From NCBI GenBank assembly GCA_016934605.1, contig JAFGSO010000386.1, positions 1-5,930 of the forward strand: a stretch of 5,930 nucleotides of DNA, read 5' to 3'. Made by a program: the position numbers and the translations under genes. Numbering within the stretch: the stretch's first letter is position 1; every line of letters begins with the position of its first letter. The notes below the pieces were generated by a model, which saw nothing but the letters and a program-made list of their open reading frames with translations, searched no databases and was not told the origin of the DNA. Positions 1 through 5,930 of the stretch are shown in pieces. The DNA is from Calditrichota bacterium. Its GTDB lineage: Bacteria; Calditrichota; Calditrichia; RBG-13-44-9.

Positions 1-209
1 CAGTTTCACAGGATAAAATCTTTAAATCATTGGCCTATCTTACTTTGTGCCCTGCTATCATGGAATTCATGAATTATTCAGGCTAAAAATGAATTTCGGC
101 TCACCGCTAATTTATGGAGATACGTTTCCAAACGTTTCAACCATCCAATAAGGACAACTGATTATCCGGTATCTGCCGGAAAGGGATGGCTTCTAACCTA
201 ATTATCTGA
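1..209. other. Non-coding left edge, downstream of the M64 peptidase gene
   Basis: I find no convincing gene here. The longest ATG-started reading frame I traced by eye on the plus strand (from 89) stops after about 20 codons and has no ribosome binding site. The stretch holds a 12-base perfect palindrome (64-75), an 8-base palindrome AAACGTTT (130-137) inside a 10-base-spaced direct repeat of ACGTTTC, and a short hairpin TCCGG-6-CCGGA (165-180) about 30 bases past the peptidase stop. The palindromes could belong to the control region of a gene that lies off the left edge. That is inference. Confidence 0.5.
64..75. repeat. 12-base perfect palindrome AATTCATGAATT
   Basis: The sequence reads identically on both strands over 12 bases and the symmetry does not extend outwards. 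It lies in non-coding DNA 135 bases beyond the peptidase stop. A dyad of this size can be an operator half-site pair for a dimeric regulator. In AT-rich DNA it can also arise by chance, and no promoter next to it is clear. Confidence 0.3.
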
Positions 210-1634
210 CTATTGGGCTGTCAGAAAATGAATTCGTTTTTCAATGGCAGCGGCACATACAGGATCGAACTTCAATCCCCGGTTCGAGAACATGATGCAG
301 TCCAGTGCAGGCCGGTAAATTCCCTCTGAAGCGTATCCCGCTCCCTCGAAGGCACCTACTTTATTTTTACAGGGATGGTTTTCGAAAAATTCAATAATCT
401 TATCCTGATGTTTTTTCCTGAATTTCTTTACTTCCGCCTCAGTATCCTTTGCTCTTAATTGAATCAGTTTTTCGCTATAACGGGAATTCTCCTCATCATA
501 TTCCTTTTTCTGCCAGGGTGTGGGTATGGACGTTCCCGGTGAAACCAGCTGCTTCCATTTCAATCGGGAGGGATCCAGAAGAGTTGTCAGGTTGGGTTCC
601 CATGGTTCCACCTCCTTTGAATAATAATCGGTATAGGCCACATCACTGGAATAATATTCATCACCAAGTCCTCCGAAGGAATGTCCCATTTCATGAACAA
701 AAATATTGGATGACCACCTGTTATCCACGGAAGAGCAGGTATACAGATTATAGACTCCTCCACCTCCATAGATATCTGTATTAACCAGAACAGCCAGGGC
801 ATCGAAGGGAAAAGCAGAAGCAATATCATTTAAATTTTTATAATCATAGGTCATCAGATACCGCTGAGAACCAAACATATTAAAACTGAAATTCATTGGC
901 GTATTCACATAAATGTTATTGGTGGGATCGTCGATGCCACTCTGCAGTGAGGGCTTTAGAACGGCAGTGATGTTGAATAATTCCCGCTGTTTTTTGAACG
1001 GTTCTACCTGAAAAAAACTTTCGATGAGTCGCCTGGCATCCCCGGAAAATTTTTCACTTTCGGCTGCGGTATATCCCTCTGCCAGGATCAGCAGATCAAC
1101 ATGGCTGGACGGATCTCCCATGCGCTGGATTTCGACGGTAGTAACCCCGGATGCCCGCTTCTCTTTTCTGATGTCTACCGATTCCGGATCGACGAGAAAG
1201 GAACCGACCTTTTCCGAAAAGATATTCTGATTGTCCCGTTTCAAAAATTCAATCCGAATCCTGTGGCGGGGAAAGGGAATCCGGACGGAACCGCCGATAA
1301 TTTTCTGTGCTCCGGTTGCGGCCTCCGAAGTAGTTTGCCATTCCTCAAAGAGAGTGCTGTATCCATATGAATAAATAAGCAAGTTTGTTGGGATCTGATA
1401 TACCTGTAACAGATAATGTCCCAGATTGAGAGTGTCCAGCAGATTATGTGGATTCCCGCCCCATTGGTCTTCCCTGAAAAACTCATCGGCAATAACAGAA
1501 ATAGTATGCTGGTCCCCGATCTGAAAGAAATCGATCCGCAAAGCTTCACTGGTGAAATAATCCTGATATGTTTGCTGGGACTGACCCAAGGACAAGAAAA
1601 GTACTGACAATAAAAGTGTTATGTTCGATTTCAT
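210..1634 (-). CDS. Secreted M64-family (IgA peptidase-type) zinc metallopeptidase
   Basis: The 474-residue product is predicted to be an exported zinc endopeptidase. Residues 1-20 look like a signal peptide: Lys2, a hydrophobic run ITLLLSVLFLSLG, then a Gln/Ser-rich cleavage area. An N-terminal beta-sandwich-type M64 domain covers about 25-150. The catalytic domain (about 176-474) carries HEMGH (His314, Glu315, His318) followed by GGLGDEY, where Asp325 is the expected third zinc ligand; HExxHxxxGxxDEY is the M64 signature. Further family blocks are VEPWEPN (342-348), EGAGYASEGIYRP (430-442), DCIMF and the PVC motif near the C-terminus. ATG at 1634 is preferred over an in-frame TTG at 1691 because it has an AGGAA site 7 bases upstream and exposes the signal peptide at the N-terminus. 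A charged, helix-rich insert (about 375-424) separates the conserved blocks. Substrate is unknown; 'IgA peptidase' is only the family label. Confidence 0.9.
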   Translation of the reverse strand: MKSNITLLLSVLFLSLGQSQQTYQDYFTSEALRIDFFQIGDQHTISVIADEFFREDQWGGNPHNLLDTLNLGHYLLQVYQIPTNLLIYSYGYSTLFEEWQTTSEAATGAQKIIGGSVRIPFPRHRIRIEFLKRDNQNIFSEKVGSFLVDPESVDIRKEKRASGVTTVEIQRMGDPSSHVDLLILAEGYTAAESEKFSGDARRLIESFFQVEPFKKQRELFNITAVLKPSLQSGIDDPTNNIYVNTPMNFSFNMFGSQRYLMTYDYKNLNDIASAFPFDALAVLVNTDIYGGGGVYNLYTCSSVDNRWSSNIFVHEMGHSFGGLGDEYYSSDVAYTDYYSKEVEPWEPNLTTLLDPSRLKWKQLVSPGTSIPTPWQKKEYDEENSRYSEKLIQLRAKDTEAEVKKFRKKHQDKIIEFFENHPCKNKVGAFEGAGYASEGIYRPALDCIMFSNRGLKFDPVCAAAIEKRIHFLTAQ

Positions 1635-1641
1635 GGTAGCG

Positions 1642-1646
1642 TTCCT
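1642..1646 (-). promoter_or_regulatory. Ribosome binding site fixing the M64 peptidase start
   Basis: AGGAA lies 7 bases upstream of the ATG at 1634 on the minus strand. The upstream alternative, a TTG at 1691 overlapping the acyl-CoA dehydrogenase stop, has no purine-rich site in front of it and would place 19 extra residues (including several Lys and Arg) before the signal peptide. This site therefore decides the start. Confidence 0.65.
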
Positions 1647-1687
1647 ATATTTATTTTTTCCAGCGGTTAAACTCAGAAAGAACCTGA

Positions 1688-2845
1688 TCAATCTGCCAGA
1701 AGGAATTTAGCAATAGTCTGCAGCTGCATGTTCGAGGTCCCTTCATAAATCTGTCCGATTTTGGCATCGCGATATAATTTTTCCACCGGATATTCCTTGG
1801 TATAGCCATAGCCGCCGAATATCTCCAGAACCTGTGAGGTAATTTTTTCGGACACCCGGGAGGAAAAGAGTTTTGCCATGGCCGCTTCCTTAACAAAGGA
1901 TTTTTTGCCGTCCTTCAGGTGCGCAGCATTATAAACCAGAACTCGTGCAGCTTCAAGCTGAGTAGCAACGTCTGCCAGCTGAAACTGAATCGCCTGAAAA
2001 TCTGCGATAGGTTTTCCAAACTGTTCTCTCTCCCTGGAATATTGTATTCCATGGCGGAGGGCAGCTTCGGAAATTCCCAGCATTTGTGCTCCAATGCCAA
2101 TCCGGCCTTCGTTCAGGGTTTCGATTGCCACTTTGTATCCTTTTCCGATATCACCCAGGACATTTTCTGCAGGCACCTGACAATTATCAAGAATCAATTC
2201 GCAGGTACTGCTGGCCCGGATGCCCAGTTTATCCTCCTTTTTGCCGGTCGAGAATCCTTCAAAATCCCGTTCAACCAAAAATGCCGTGATCCCTTTATAA
2301 CCGGCAGCGGGATCGACAGTAGCAAACACAATAAAAAGATCCGCTTCAGCACCATTGGTGGTCCACATTTTCTGCCCATTCAGAATAAAATAATCTTCTT
2401 TCTGCTCGGCACGCGCTCTCAGGGCAAAGGCATCACTTCCCGATCCAGCCTCAGAAAGCGAATAAGCACCCAGTTTTTCTGATGCCAGGAGCGGAAGGAA
2501 CTTCTTTTTCTGATCTTTGTTACCCCACCTCATGATGGCATTGTTCACCAATGTATTCTGAACATCTACATAAATGGCAGCAGAAGCATCTATCATGGCA
2601 AGTGCTTCAATTGCCAGAATGGACATGAAAAAACTGGAACCGGCACCGCCATATTCTTCGGGTATTTCAATCCCCATCAGCCCCAGCTCGAAAAACTGCC
2701 GTATTATGTCTTTATCGAACTGAGCGTCATGATCCATTTCGGCAGTGAGTGGTTTGATCTTTTCTTCACCAAACTGATAAACCATATCCTTGAACATATT
2801 TTCATCTTCTGATAAAACAGTGAGGGGGTGAGCTTCAGTATTCAT
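1688..2845 (-). CDS. Acyl-CoA dehydrogenase, short/branched-chain (SBCAD-like)
   Basis: The 385-residue cytosolic FAD enzyme should catalyse alpha,beta-dehydrogenation of an acyl-CoA and pass electrons to an electron-transfer flavoprotein. Length is standard for the family. Seen in order: N-terminal helical domain (about 10-120), the flavin-contact motif LSEAGSGSDAFAL (129-141), WTTNG (161-165) of the beta domain, the C-terminal helical domain with NEGRIGIGAQMLG (245-257) and REREQFGKPI (271-280), and GGYGYTKEYPVEKLYRDAKI (344-363). IYEGTSN (366-372) supplies the expected catalytic base, Glu368. From memory, the C-terminal third closely resembles human ACADSB, which favours 2-methyl-branched or short straight acyl-CoAs, but substrate choice cannot be proved from motifs. 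The ATG at 2845 follows an AGGAA site with a 6-base gap. It is first in a likely two-gene unit with the M64 peptidase, 53 bases downstream. Confidence 0.93.
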   Translation of the reverse strand: MNTEAHPLTVLSEDENMFKDMVYQFGEEKIKPLTAEMDHDAQFDKDIIRQFFELGLMGIEIPEEYGGAGSSFFMSILAIEALAMIDASAAIYVDVQNTLVNNAIMRWGNKDQKKKFLPLLASEKLGAYSLSEAGSGSDAFALRARAEQKEDYFILNGQKMWTTNGAEADLFIVFATVDPAAGYKGITAFLVERDFEGFSTGKKEDKLGIRASSTCELILDNCQVPAENVLGDIGKGYKVAIETLNEGRIGIGAQMLGISEAALRHGIQYSREREQFGKPIADFQAIQFQLADVATQLEAARVLVYNAAHLKDGKKSFVKEAAMAKLFSSRVSEKITSQVLEIFGGYGYTKEYPVEKLYRDAKIGQIYEGTSNMQLQTIAKFLLAD

Positions 2846-2995
2846 TTACTGTTCCTTTTATTGATGAATCCACAATTACATTGCACTATGTATTAATGAT
2901 ATCTAAATTGTTACTGCACCTTTGAATAGAAATTATCAGCAGAATCGGGGATTCAGCTTCTTTCCGTCAGGTGATCAGTATAATTTCTTTATTTC

Positions 2996-3010
2996 GATTC
3001 AGTGTGAATC
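2996..3010. repeat. Dyad GATTCA-GTG-TGAATC, possible operator
   Basis: Two 6-base arms are exact inverted copies around a 3-base centre. The dyad sits about 150 bases from the dehydrogenase start and about 160 bases from the TPR start, and the same hexamer recurs singly on both sides. A dimeric regulator binding this site could act on both divergent units. An RNA hairpin role is less likely because the stem is short and no T-run follows. Confidence 0.35.
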
Positions 3011-3100
3011 ACCAGATTGAAACCGGCAAAAATTGGCAGACCCGAGAATAATATTTTTATATAATCTAACAAATTTTTAACCGGGATATTTTCTACTGGT

Positions 3101-3129
3101 TTAACCAACTGAACCTGAATCAATATAAA
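3101..3129 (+). promoter_or_regulatory. Likely promoter of the TPR gene
   Basis: TTAACC (3101-3106, four of six bases of the -35 consensus) and TATAAA (3124-3129, five of six of the -10) are separated by an ideal 17 bases. The block CCTGAATCAATATAAA inside it is nearly repeated before the HD-GYP gene. The ATG lies 43 bases beyond the -10. Confidence 0.45.
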
Positions 3130-3172
3130 TACACAGAATTTATATTATCAATTAAAAAAGTAATGAGGTGGT

Positions 3173-4045
3173 ATGGAATACAATGAGGAACAGGCCATTC
3201 GAAAAGTGGAAGAGGCCAGACGGCTGTTTGCGGAAGGAAATTACCCGGAAGCCCTGCGCCATTACAGAGAACTGACCGATATATTGAGTGAAGATAAGGA
3301 AAATTTGCCGGTTATTCAGATAGAAACAGGTTGGGCTTACTATAACAATCAACAGTATCAGGAAAGTATTGACATGCTTGAATCGGCTCTAAAACATGAA
3401 ACATTGAGCCCACAACAGATTTTCGACTGTTATCGCATTCTGGGTTATTCCCGGGAGCTCAGCGGGAAACGTCATCAAGCCATAAAAGACCTGGAAAAAG
3501 CCGTTCAGGTCCCTGTTCCGGAAGAAGTGAAGCGATACGCCTATTTTGAACTGGGAAAAATATTTTTCACGGATGGTCAGATGATTGAGGCGGAACATTA
3601 TCTTCAGAGAACCGGCTCACTTTTTACAGAGGAAGAGCAACTTTACTGCACGGCCCTCTCTTATTATCTGGGTTTTATAGAATACTTTCAGAAAAAATAT
3701 GACTCAGCACAAAAACATTTTAATCGGGTTATTCAGGATTCTGATGATCATAAAACCAGGGCCAGCGGTTATTTCGGACTGGCACATATCCATTATCACC
3801 GGCAAGAATATCCGATTCTGATTGATTTATGTGAAAAAATCCTGCGATTGGACAGCAGTTTCTTCGATAAGGAAACACTCGGTTTTTTCATGTGCGAAGC
3901 CTACTATCATTTGAAAGAATGGGACTGCCTGGAGAACTATTTTTCAGAATTGAAAAAAAATTTTCCCAGAGGGCGATATGCTTCCGCCTACAGCAAATTC
4001 GATTATACCATACAGCATAAAAAAACTCCGCCCTCTGAAAAATAG
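3173..4045 (+). CDS. TPR-repeat protein, cytoplasmic, function unknown
   Basis: The 290-residue product consists almost wholly of helix-turn-helix tetratricopeptide repeats. By eye I place seven at about residues 7-40, 45-78, 81-116, 118-150, 155-190, 194-228 and 234-268, recognisable by patterns such as LFAEGNYPEALRHYREL, WAYYNNQQYQESIDMLESAL and YYLGFIEYFQKKYDSAQKHF. There is no signal peptide, membrane segment or catalytic motif. The last 20 residues are polar and probably disordered. Such proteins are usually protein-protein scaffolds, and nothing here identifies the partner. The start at 3173 is supported by GAGGTGGT directly before the ATG. A response regulator gene follows 172 bases downstream in the same direction under a similar promoter, so a role in the same signalling circuit is possible but is inference. 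Confidence 0.88.
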   Translation: MEYNEEQAIRKVEEARRLFAEGNYPEALRHYRELTDILSEDKENLPVIQIETGWAYYNNQQYQESIDMLESALKHETLSPQQIFDCYRILGYSRELSGKRHQAIKDLEKAVQVPVPEEVKRYAYFELGKIFFTDGQMIEAEHYLQRTGSLFTEEEQLYCTALSYYLGFIEYFQKKYDSAQKHFNRVIQDSDDHKTRASGYFGLAHIHYHRQEYPILIDLCEKILRLDSSFFDKETLGFFMCEAYYHLKEWDCLENYFSELKKNFPRGRYASAYSKFDYTIQHKKTPPSEK

Positions 4046-4162
4046 AGTGATAGAAACAACAGAATTAACTTCTTCCAAATAAACCGATATAGTTGAATGT
4101 TTTTTTTCAATCCCTGCCTTCAGATGTTGGTCAGATAAGAATTTGAAAAAAAATTGACTTAA

Positions 4163-4191
4163 TTTGTTCTTCCTGAATCCGACAATATAAA
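4163..4191 (+). promoter_or_regulatory. Likely promoter of the HD-GYP regulator gene
   Basis: TATAAA (4186-4191) is a good -10 candidate. TTTGTT (4163-4168), 17 bases upstream, is a weak -35 with three of six consensus bases. The better-looking TTGACT at 4154-4159 is 26 bases away, too far for normal spacing. The interval contains CCTGAAT and CAATATAAA, the same two blocks seen in the TPR promoter, here separated by CCGA. Confidence 0.4.
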
Positions 4192-4202
4192 AGAACATAC
4201 AT

Positions 4203-4207
4203 GGAGG
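4203..4207 (+). promoter_or_regulatory. Ribosome binding site of the HD-GYP gene
   Basis: GGAGG, a full core match, lies 10 bases before the ATG at 4218. The spacing is at the long end of normal but supports this start, since the REC domain begins immediately afterwards. Confidence 0.6.
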
Positions 4208-4217
4208 TAGTGTTTTC

Positions 4218-5747
4218 ATGAAAGGGAGTCCCCCGCGAGTCCTTATTGTAGAAGATGAATTTTACCTCGGCAAAATGCTGGAAAAAGCCCTTCAGCATGA
4301 AGAAATTGAAGCAGCGGCCGTCACGACTGTTGATGACGCTGAGGCCCGGATCCTGCAGGAGACCTTCGATTTGATTGTCTCGGACATTTATATGCCTGAG
4401 AAAAGCGGTCTCGAACTCTTCGAATATATCAAGTCCAAAAAGATTGAAGTTCCTTTTATTTTTATGACCGGTAATCCCGATTTGAAGACAGCAGTCAATT
4501 TTCTAACTTCCGGTGGTCATGACTATATTGTCAAACCATTCATGATTTCAGATTTCATTCAAAAAATCAAACCGATAATACAGAATCATCGCAAGAAAAA
4601 GCAGGAACTGGACCTGGTCAACGATCTGCGTGCAATGCTGGCAAAACGTCTATCGGAATTGAAAATATACCAGGACGTTTTTGACAGCACCGACGACGGT
4701 GAGGTTATAACTGACGTGGATGGATATGTTGTAAAGGTGAACAGGGGTTTCGAGCGCATCAGCGGGATATCTGCCGAAGGAATTGTTCAGAAACACATCG
4801 ATTTCCTGAGCGAATCGATTTTGCCGGAATTTGACTTTACTAAAATATTAAAAAAATTGAATACGGACAATACCTGGCATGGCGAACTGTCAGGAACCCG
4901 CCAGAACAACCAGAGATGGCTGGTAAGCATAACTTTTTCTCCTATCAGAAATGAAGAAGGACAAATATTTGCCTATGCCGGGATATTTAAAGACGTCAGC
5001 TCCCAGCGTGAGGTTGAACAGGCGCTTATTTCCAGTCTTAAGAAGATGAATCTGGCACAGGAAGCCATCATTTTCGGCATGGCCCGCCTGGCAGAACACC
5101 GGGATAACGATACCGGCTATCACCTGGAAAGGATCCGGAGTTACTGCCGAAGGCTGGCACAGGAACTTTATGACAGGAAAATGTATCCTGACGAGATTGA
5201 TGAAGAGTTCGTGCAGATGCTGTATCATACGGCTCCTCTGCATGATATCGGAAAAGTGGGCATCCCCGACTATATCCTTCTGAAATCGGATACATTGTCT
5301 GAAAGCGAATTTGATACCATGAAATCTCATACCTTGATTGGGTACAATACGCTGAATTCCATTTTTAAGGAATACGGAGATATGCAATTTCTCAAGATGG
5401 GTATTGAAATAACCTATTGCCATCATGAACACTGGAACGGCGGCGGATATCCGAGGGGATTAAAAGGAGATGAAATTCCGCTTTCTGCCCAGATACTGGC
5501 AATTGCGGACGTATATGATGCTCTCACCACAGAGAGGACCTATAAAAAGGCTTATCAGCACGCTGTAGCATTGGAAACCATGAAAAAACAGCGGGGAAAA
5601 CACTTTTCACCAAAAATTTTCGATGTGTTTCTGGATATACTCGATGATATCGATAAAATCAGACAAAGTTTTTCCGAAAAAGGCGAGCTGGATATCCCTC
5701 CGGAAATTCCGCCTGAAATTGCCAGGATTTTGTATAAGCAGGAATGA
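4218..5747 (+). CDS. Response regulator with REC, PAS and HD-GYP domains (cyclic-di-GMP phosphodiesterase)
   Basis: The 509-residue soluble protein has three domains. REC spans about 7-120 with acidic pair Glu12/Asp13, phospho-acceptor Asp56 in VSDIYMP, Thr84 and Lys107 in VKPF, so it should be phosphorylated by a histidine kinase not present here. PAS spans about 151-262, ending in the PAC-like FAYAGIFKDVS; no ligand can be named. A helical linker leads to HD-GYP (about 278-475): RDNDTGYH (His302), the HD pair His342-Asp343 in HDIGKVGIP, His371 in SHTLIG, HHEHWNGGGYP (His402, His403; GYP at 410-412) and Asp431 in ADVYDAL. All core metal and substrate residues appear present, so hydrolysis of cyclic-di-GMP to pGpG or GMP is expected. 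At the position four before His302 there is Asp298 where many members have Glu. No DNA-binding domain is present, so output is enzymatic. No kinase or diguanylate cyclase gene lies in the window. Confidence 0.93.
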   Translation: MKGSPPRVLIVEDEFYLGKMLEKALQHEEIEAAAVTTVDDAEARILQETFDLIVSDIYMPEKSGLELFEYIKSKKIEVPFIFMTGNPDLKTAVNFLTSGGHDYIVKPFMISDFIQKIKPIIQNHRKKKQELDLVNDLRAMLAKRLSELKIYQDVFDSTDDGEVITDVDGYVVKVNRGFERISGISAEGIVQKHIDFLSESILPEFDFTKILKKLNTDNTWHGELSGTRQNNQRWLVSITFSPIRNEEGQIFAYAGIFKDVSSQREVEQALISSLKKMNLAQEAIIFGMARLAEHRDNDTGYHLERIRSYCRRLAQELYDRKMYPDEIDEEFVQMLYHTAPLHDIGKVGIPDYILLKSDTLSESEFDTMKSHTLIGYNTLNSIFKEYGDMQFLKMGIEITYCHHEHWNGGGYPRGLKGDEIPLSAQILAIADVYDALTTERTYKKAYQHAVALETMKKQRGKHFSPKIFDVFLDILDDIDKIRQSFSEKGELDIPPEIPPEIARILYKQE

Positions 5748-5930
5748 GAAGAGAGGAATATAGTTGTATATGGTATTATGGTATAGGGTATAGGGTATAG
5801 GGTATAGGGTATTGCAGAAAATTCTAAAAAAATCTTATATATCAAATCTAACCAAAAATATTTGAAATTTTAAATTGCTGTGAATAAATGAGTTTTGTTC
5901 AACCACTGAGAGTCTGTAATATTTTATCAC
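5748..5930. other. Non-coding AT-rich right edge with tandem repeat
   Basis: No gene is supported after the HD-GYP stop. The first third carries the heptamer repeat and the rest is AT-rich sequence with only weak A/T inverted repeats. I find no intrinsic terminator of the usual GC-stem plus T-run form. Confidence 0.5.
5765..5814. repeat. Heptanucleotide tandem repeat, unit GGTATAG
   Basis: Four perfect copies of GGTATAG occupy 5780-5807. A fifth copy with one change (GGTATTG) follows at 5808-5814, and two decayed units (TGTATAT, then the 8-base GGTATTAT) precede it from 5765. Copies are exact in the centre and degenerate at both ends, as expected for slippage-driven growth. The array starts about 20 bases after the HD-GYP stop. 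Read on the other strand it would give the periodic peptide IPYTLYPIPYT, which is a by-product rather than a gene. It resembles the short tandemly repeated heptamers known from cyanobacteria in form, not in sequence. Confidence 0.85.

Larger units (their letters stand above)
2846..3172. promoter_or_regulatory. Divergent intergenic control region (acyl-CoA dehydrogenase / TPR gene)
   Basis: This 327-base AT-rich stretch contains no gene I can support and must carry both outward promoters. On the right I see a reasonable sigma-70-like promoter for the TPR gene (3101-3129). For the dehydrogenase I see an AGGAA ribosome site just before the start but no convincing -35/-10 pair. The region holds five copies of the hexamer TGAATC/GATTCA (2865-2870, 2950-2955, 2996-3001, 3005-3010, 3116-3121), two of them forming a 15-base dyad. 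TTTAACC is directly repeated at 3076-3082 and 3100-3106; the second copy overlaps the -35 candidate and lies in the near-palindrome GGTTTAACC (3098-3106). Confidence 0.6.
4046..4217 (+). promoter_or_regulatory. Gap between TPR and HD-GYP genes, with promoter
   Basis: This gap has no GC-rich hairpin followed by T-residues, so no classical terminator for the TPR gene is visible. It holds an AT-only style inverted repeat (TTTTTTTTCAA at 4100-4110 with its complement at 4143-4153) and TCAGAT twice, 11 bases apart (4120-4125 and 4131-4136). The likely promoter of the next gene lies near its right end. Confidence 0.45.

Noticed and set aside
165..180. Hairpin TCCGG-6-CCGGA downstream of the peptidase stop as a terminator
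   Set aside because: The stem is only 5 bases and no T-run follows on the minus strand, so I do not call it.
1635..1691. N-terminal extension of the M64 peptidase from a TTG overlapping the dehydrogenase stop (TTGA)
   Set aside because: There is no ribosome site in front of it, and it would bury the signal peptide 19 residues in. The ATG at 1634 has both.
1919..2482. 187-codon plus-strand open frame opposite the acyl-CoA dehydrogenase
   Set aside because: It lies wholly antisense to a gene with intact family motifs, has no recognisable domain, and its composition looks like a shadow frame.
4120..4136. TCAGAT direct repeat with 11-base period as a response-regulator site
   Set aside because: Two short copies of a 6-mer are too little to separate from chance; recorded only in the gap entry.
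4100..4153. Inverted repeat of T8CAA and TTGA8 as a terminator of the TPR gene
   Set aside because: The arms are almost all A/T, with a 32-base loop; homopolymer runs pair by chance.
4154..4159. TTGACT as the -35 box of the HD-GYP promoter
   Set aside because: It lies 26 bases from the only good -10 (TATAAA at 4186), and the properly spaced position downstream of it reads AATCCG.
4890..5432. 180-codon minus-strand open frame opposite the HD-GYP gene
   Set aside because: It is antisense to conserved PAS and HD-GYP coding sequence and shows no motif of its own.
5765..5814. CRISPR array
   Set aside because: The units are directly joined 7-mers without spacers, and no cas gene is nearby.

Overview
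This is a bacterial chromosomal window of moderate-to-low GC with four complete protein genes in two divergent pairs and no RNA genes, CRISPR array, transposase or phage gene. Gene content suggests a Gram-negative, heterotrophic bacterium of the FCB/Bacteroidota-like breadth (Calditrichota, Neomarinimicrobiota or Ignavibacteria-type lineages are plausible). The pointers are an M64 metallopeptidase with its own N-terminal domain, a mitochondrial-SBCAD-like acyl-CoA dehydrogenase and a REC-PAS-HD-GYP regulator. This placement is inference and cannot be fixed from the sequence alone.

Layout. Positions 1-209 are non-coding and hold two short palindromes. On the minus strand, an acyl-CoA dehydrogenase (1688-2845) is followed after 53 bases by a secreted M64-family zinc peptidase (210-1634), probably in one transcript. 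Positions 2846-3172 are a 327-base divergent control region. On the plus strand come a seven-repeat TPR protein (3173-4045), a 172-base gap with its own likely promoter, and a 509-residue response regulator with REC, PAS and HD-GYP domains (4218-5747). Positions 5748-5930 are AT-rich and carry a heptanucleotide tandem repeat.

How the parts relate. The minus-strand pair is catabolic: a cytosolic FAD enzyme of branched or short-chain acyl-CoA oxidation beside an exported peptidase, which would fit growth on protein or amino acids. The plus-strand pair is regulatory: a TPR scaffold and a predicted cyclic-di-GMP phosphodiesterase. Each plus-strand gene is preceded by almost the same promoter block (CCTGAAT, then CAATATAAA, with a 4-base insertion in one copy), which suggests they are controlled alike. 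The hexamer TGAATC/GATTCA is concentrated in the intergenic regions, including one exact hairpin-like palindrome between the divergent units. I see no clear evidence of a wholly new system. The shared promoter block, the TGAATC cluster and the heptamer repeat are the observations most worth a second look.
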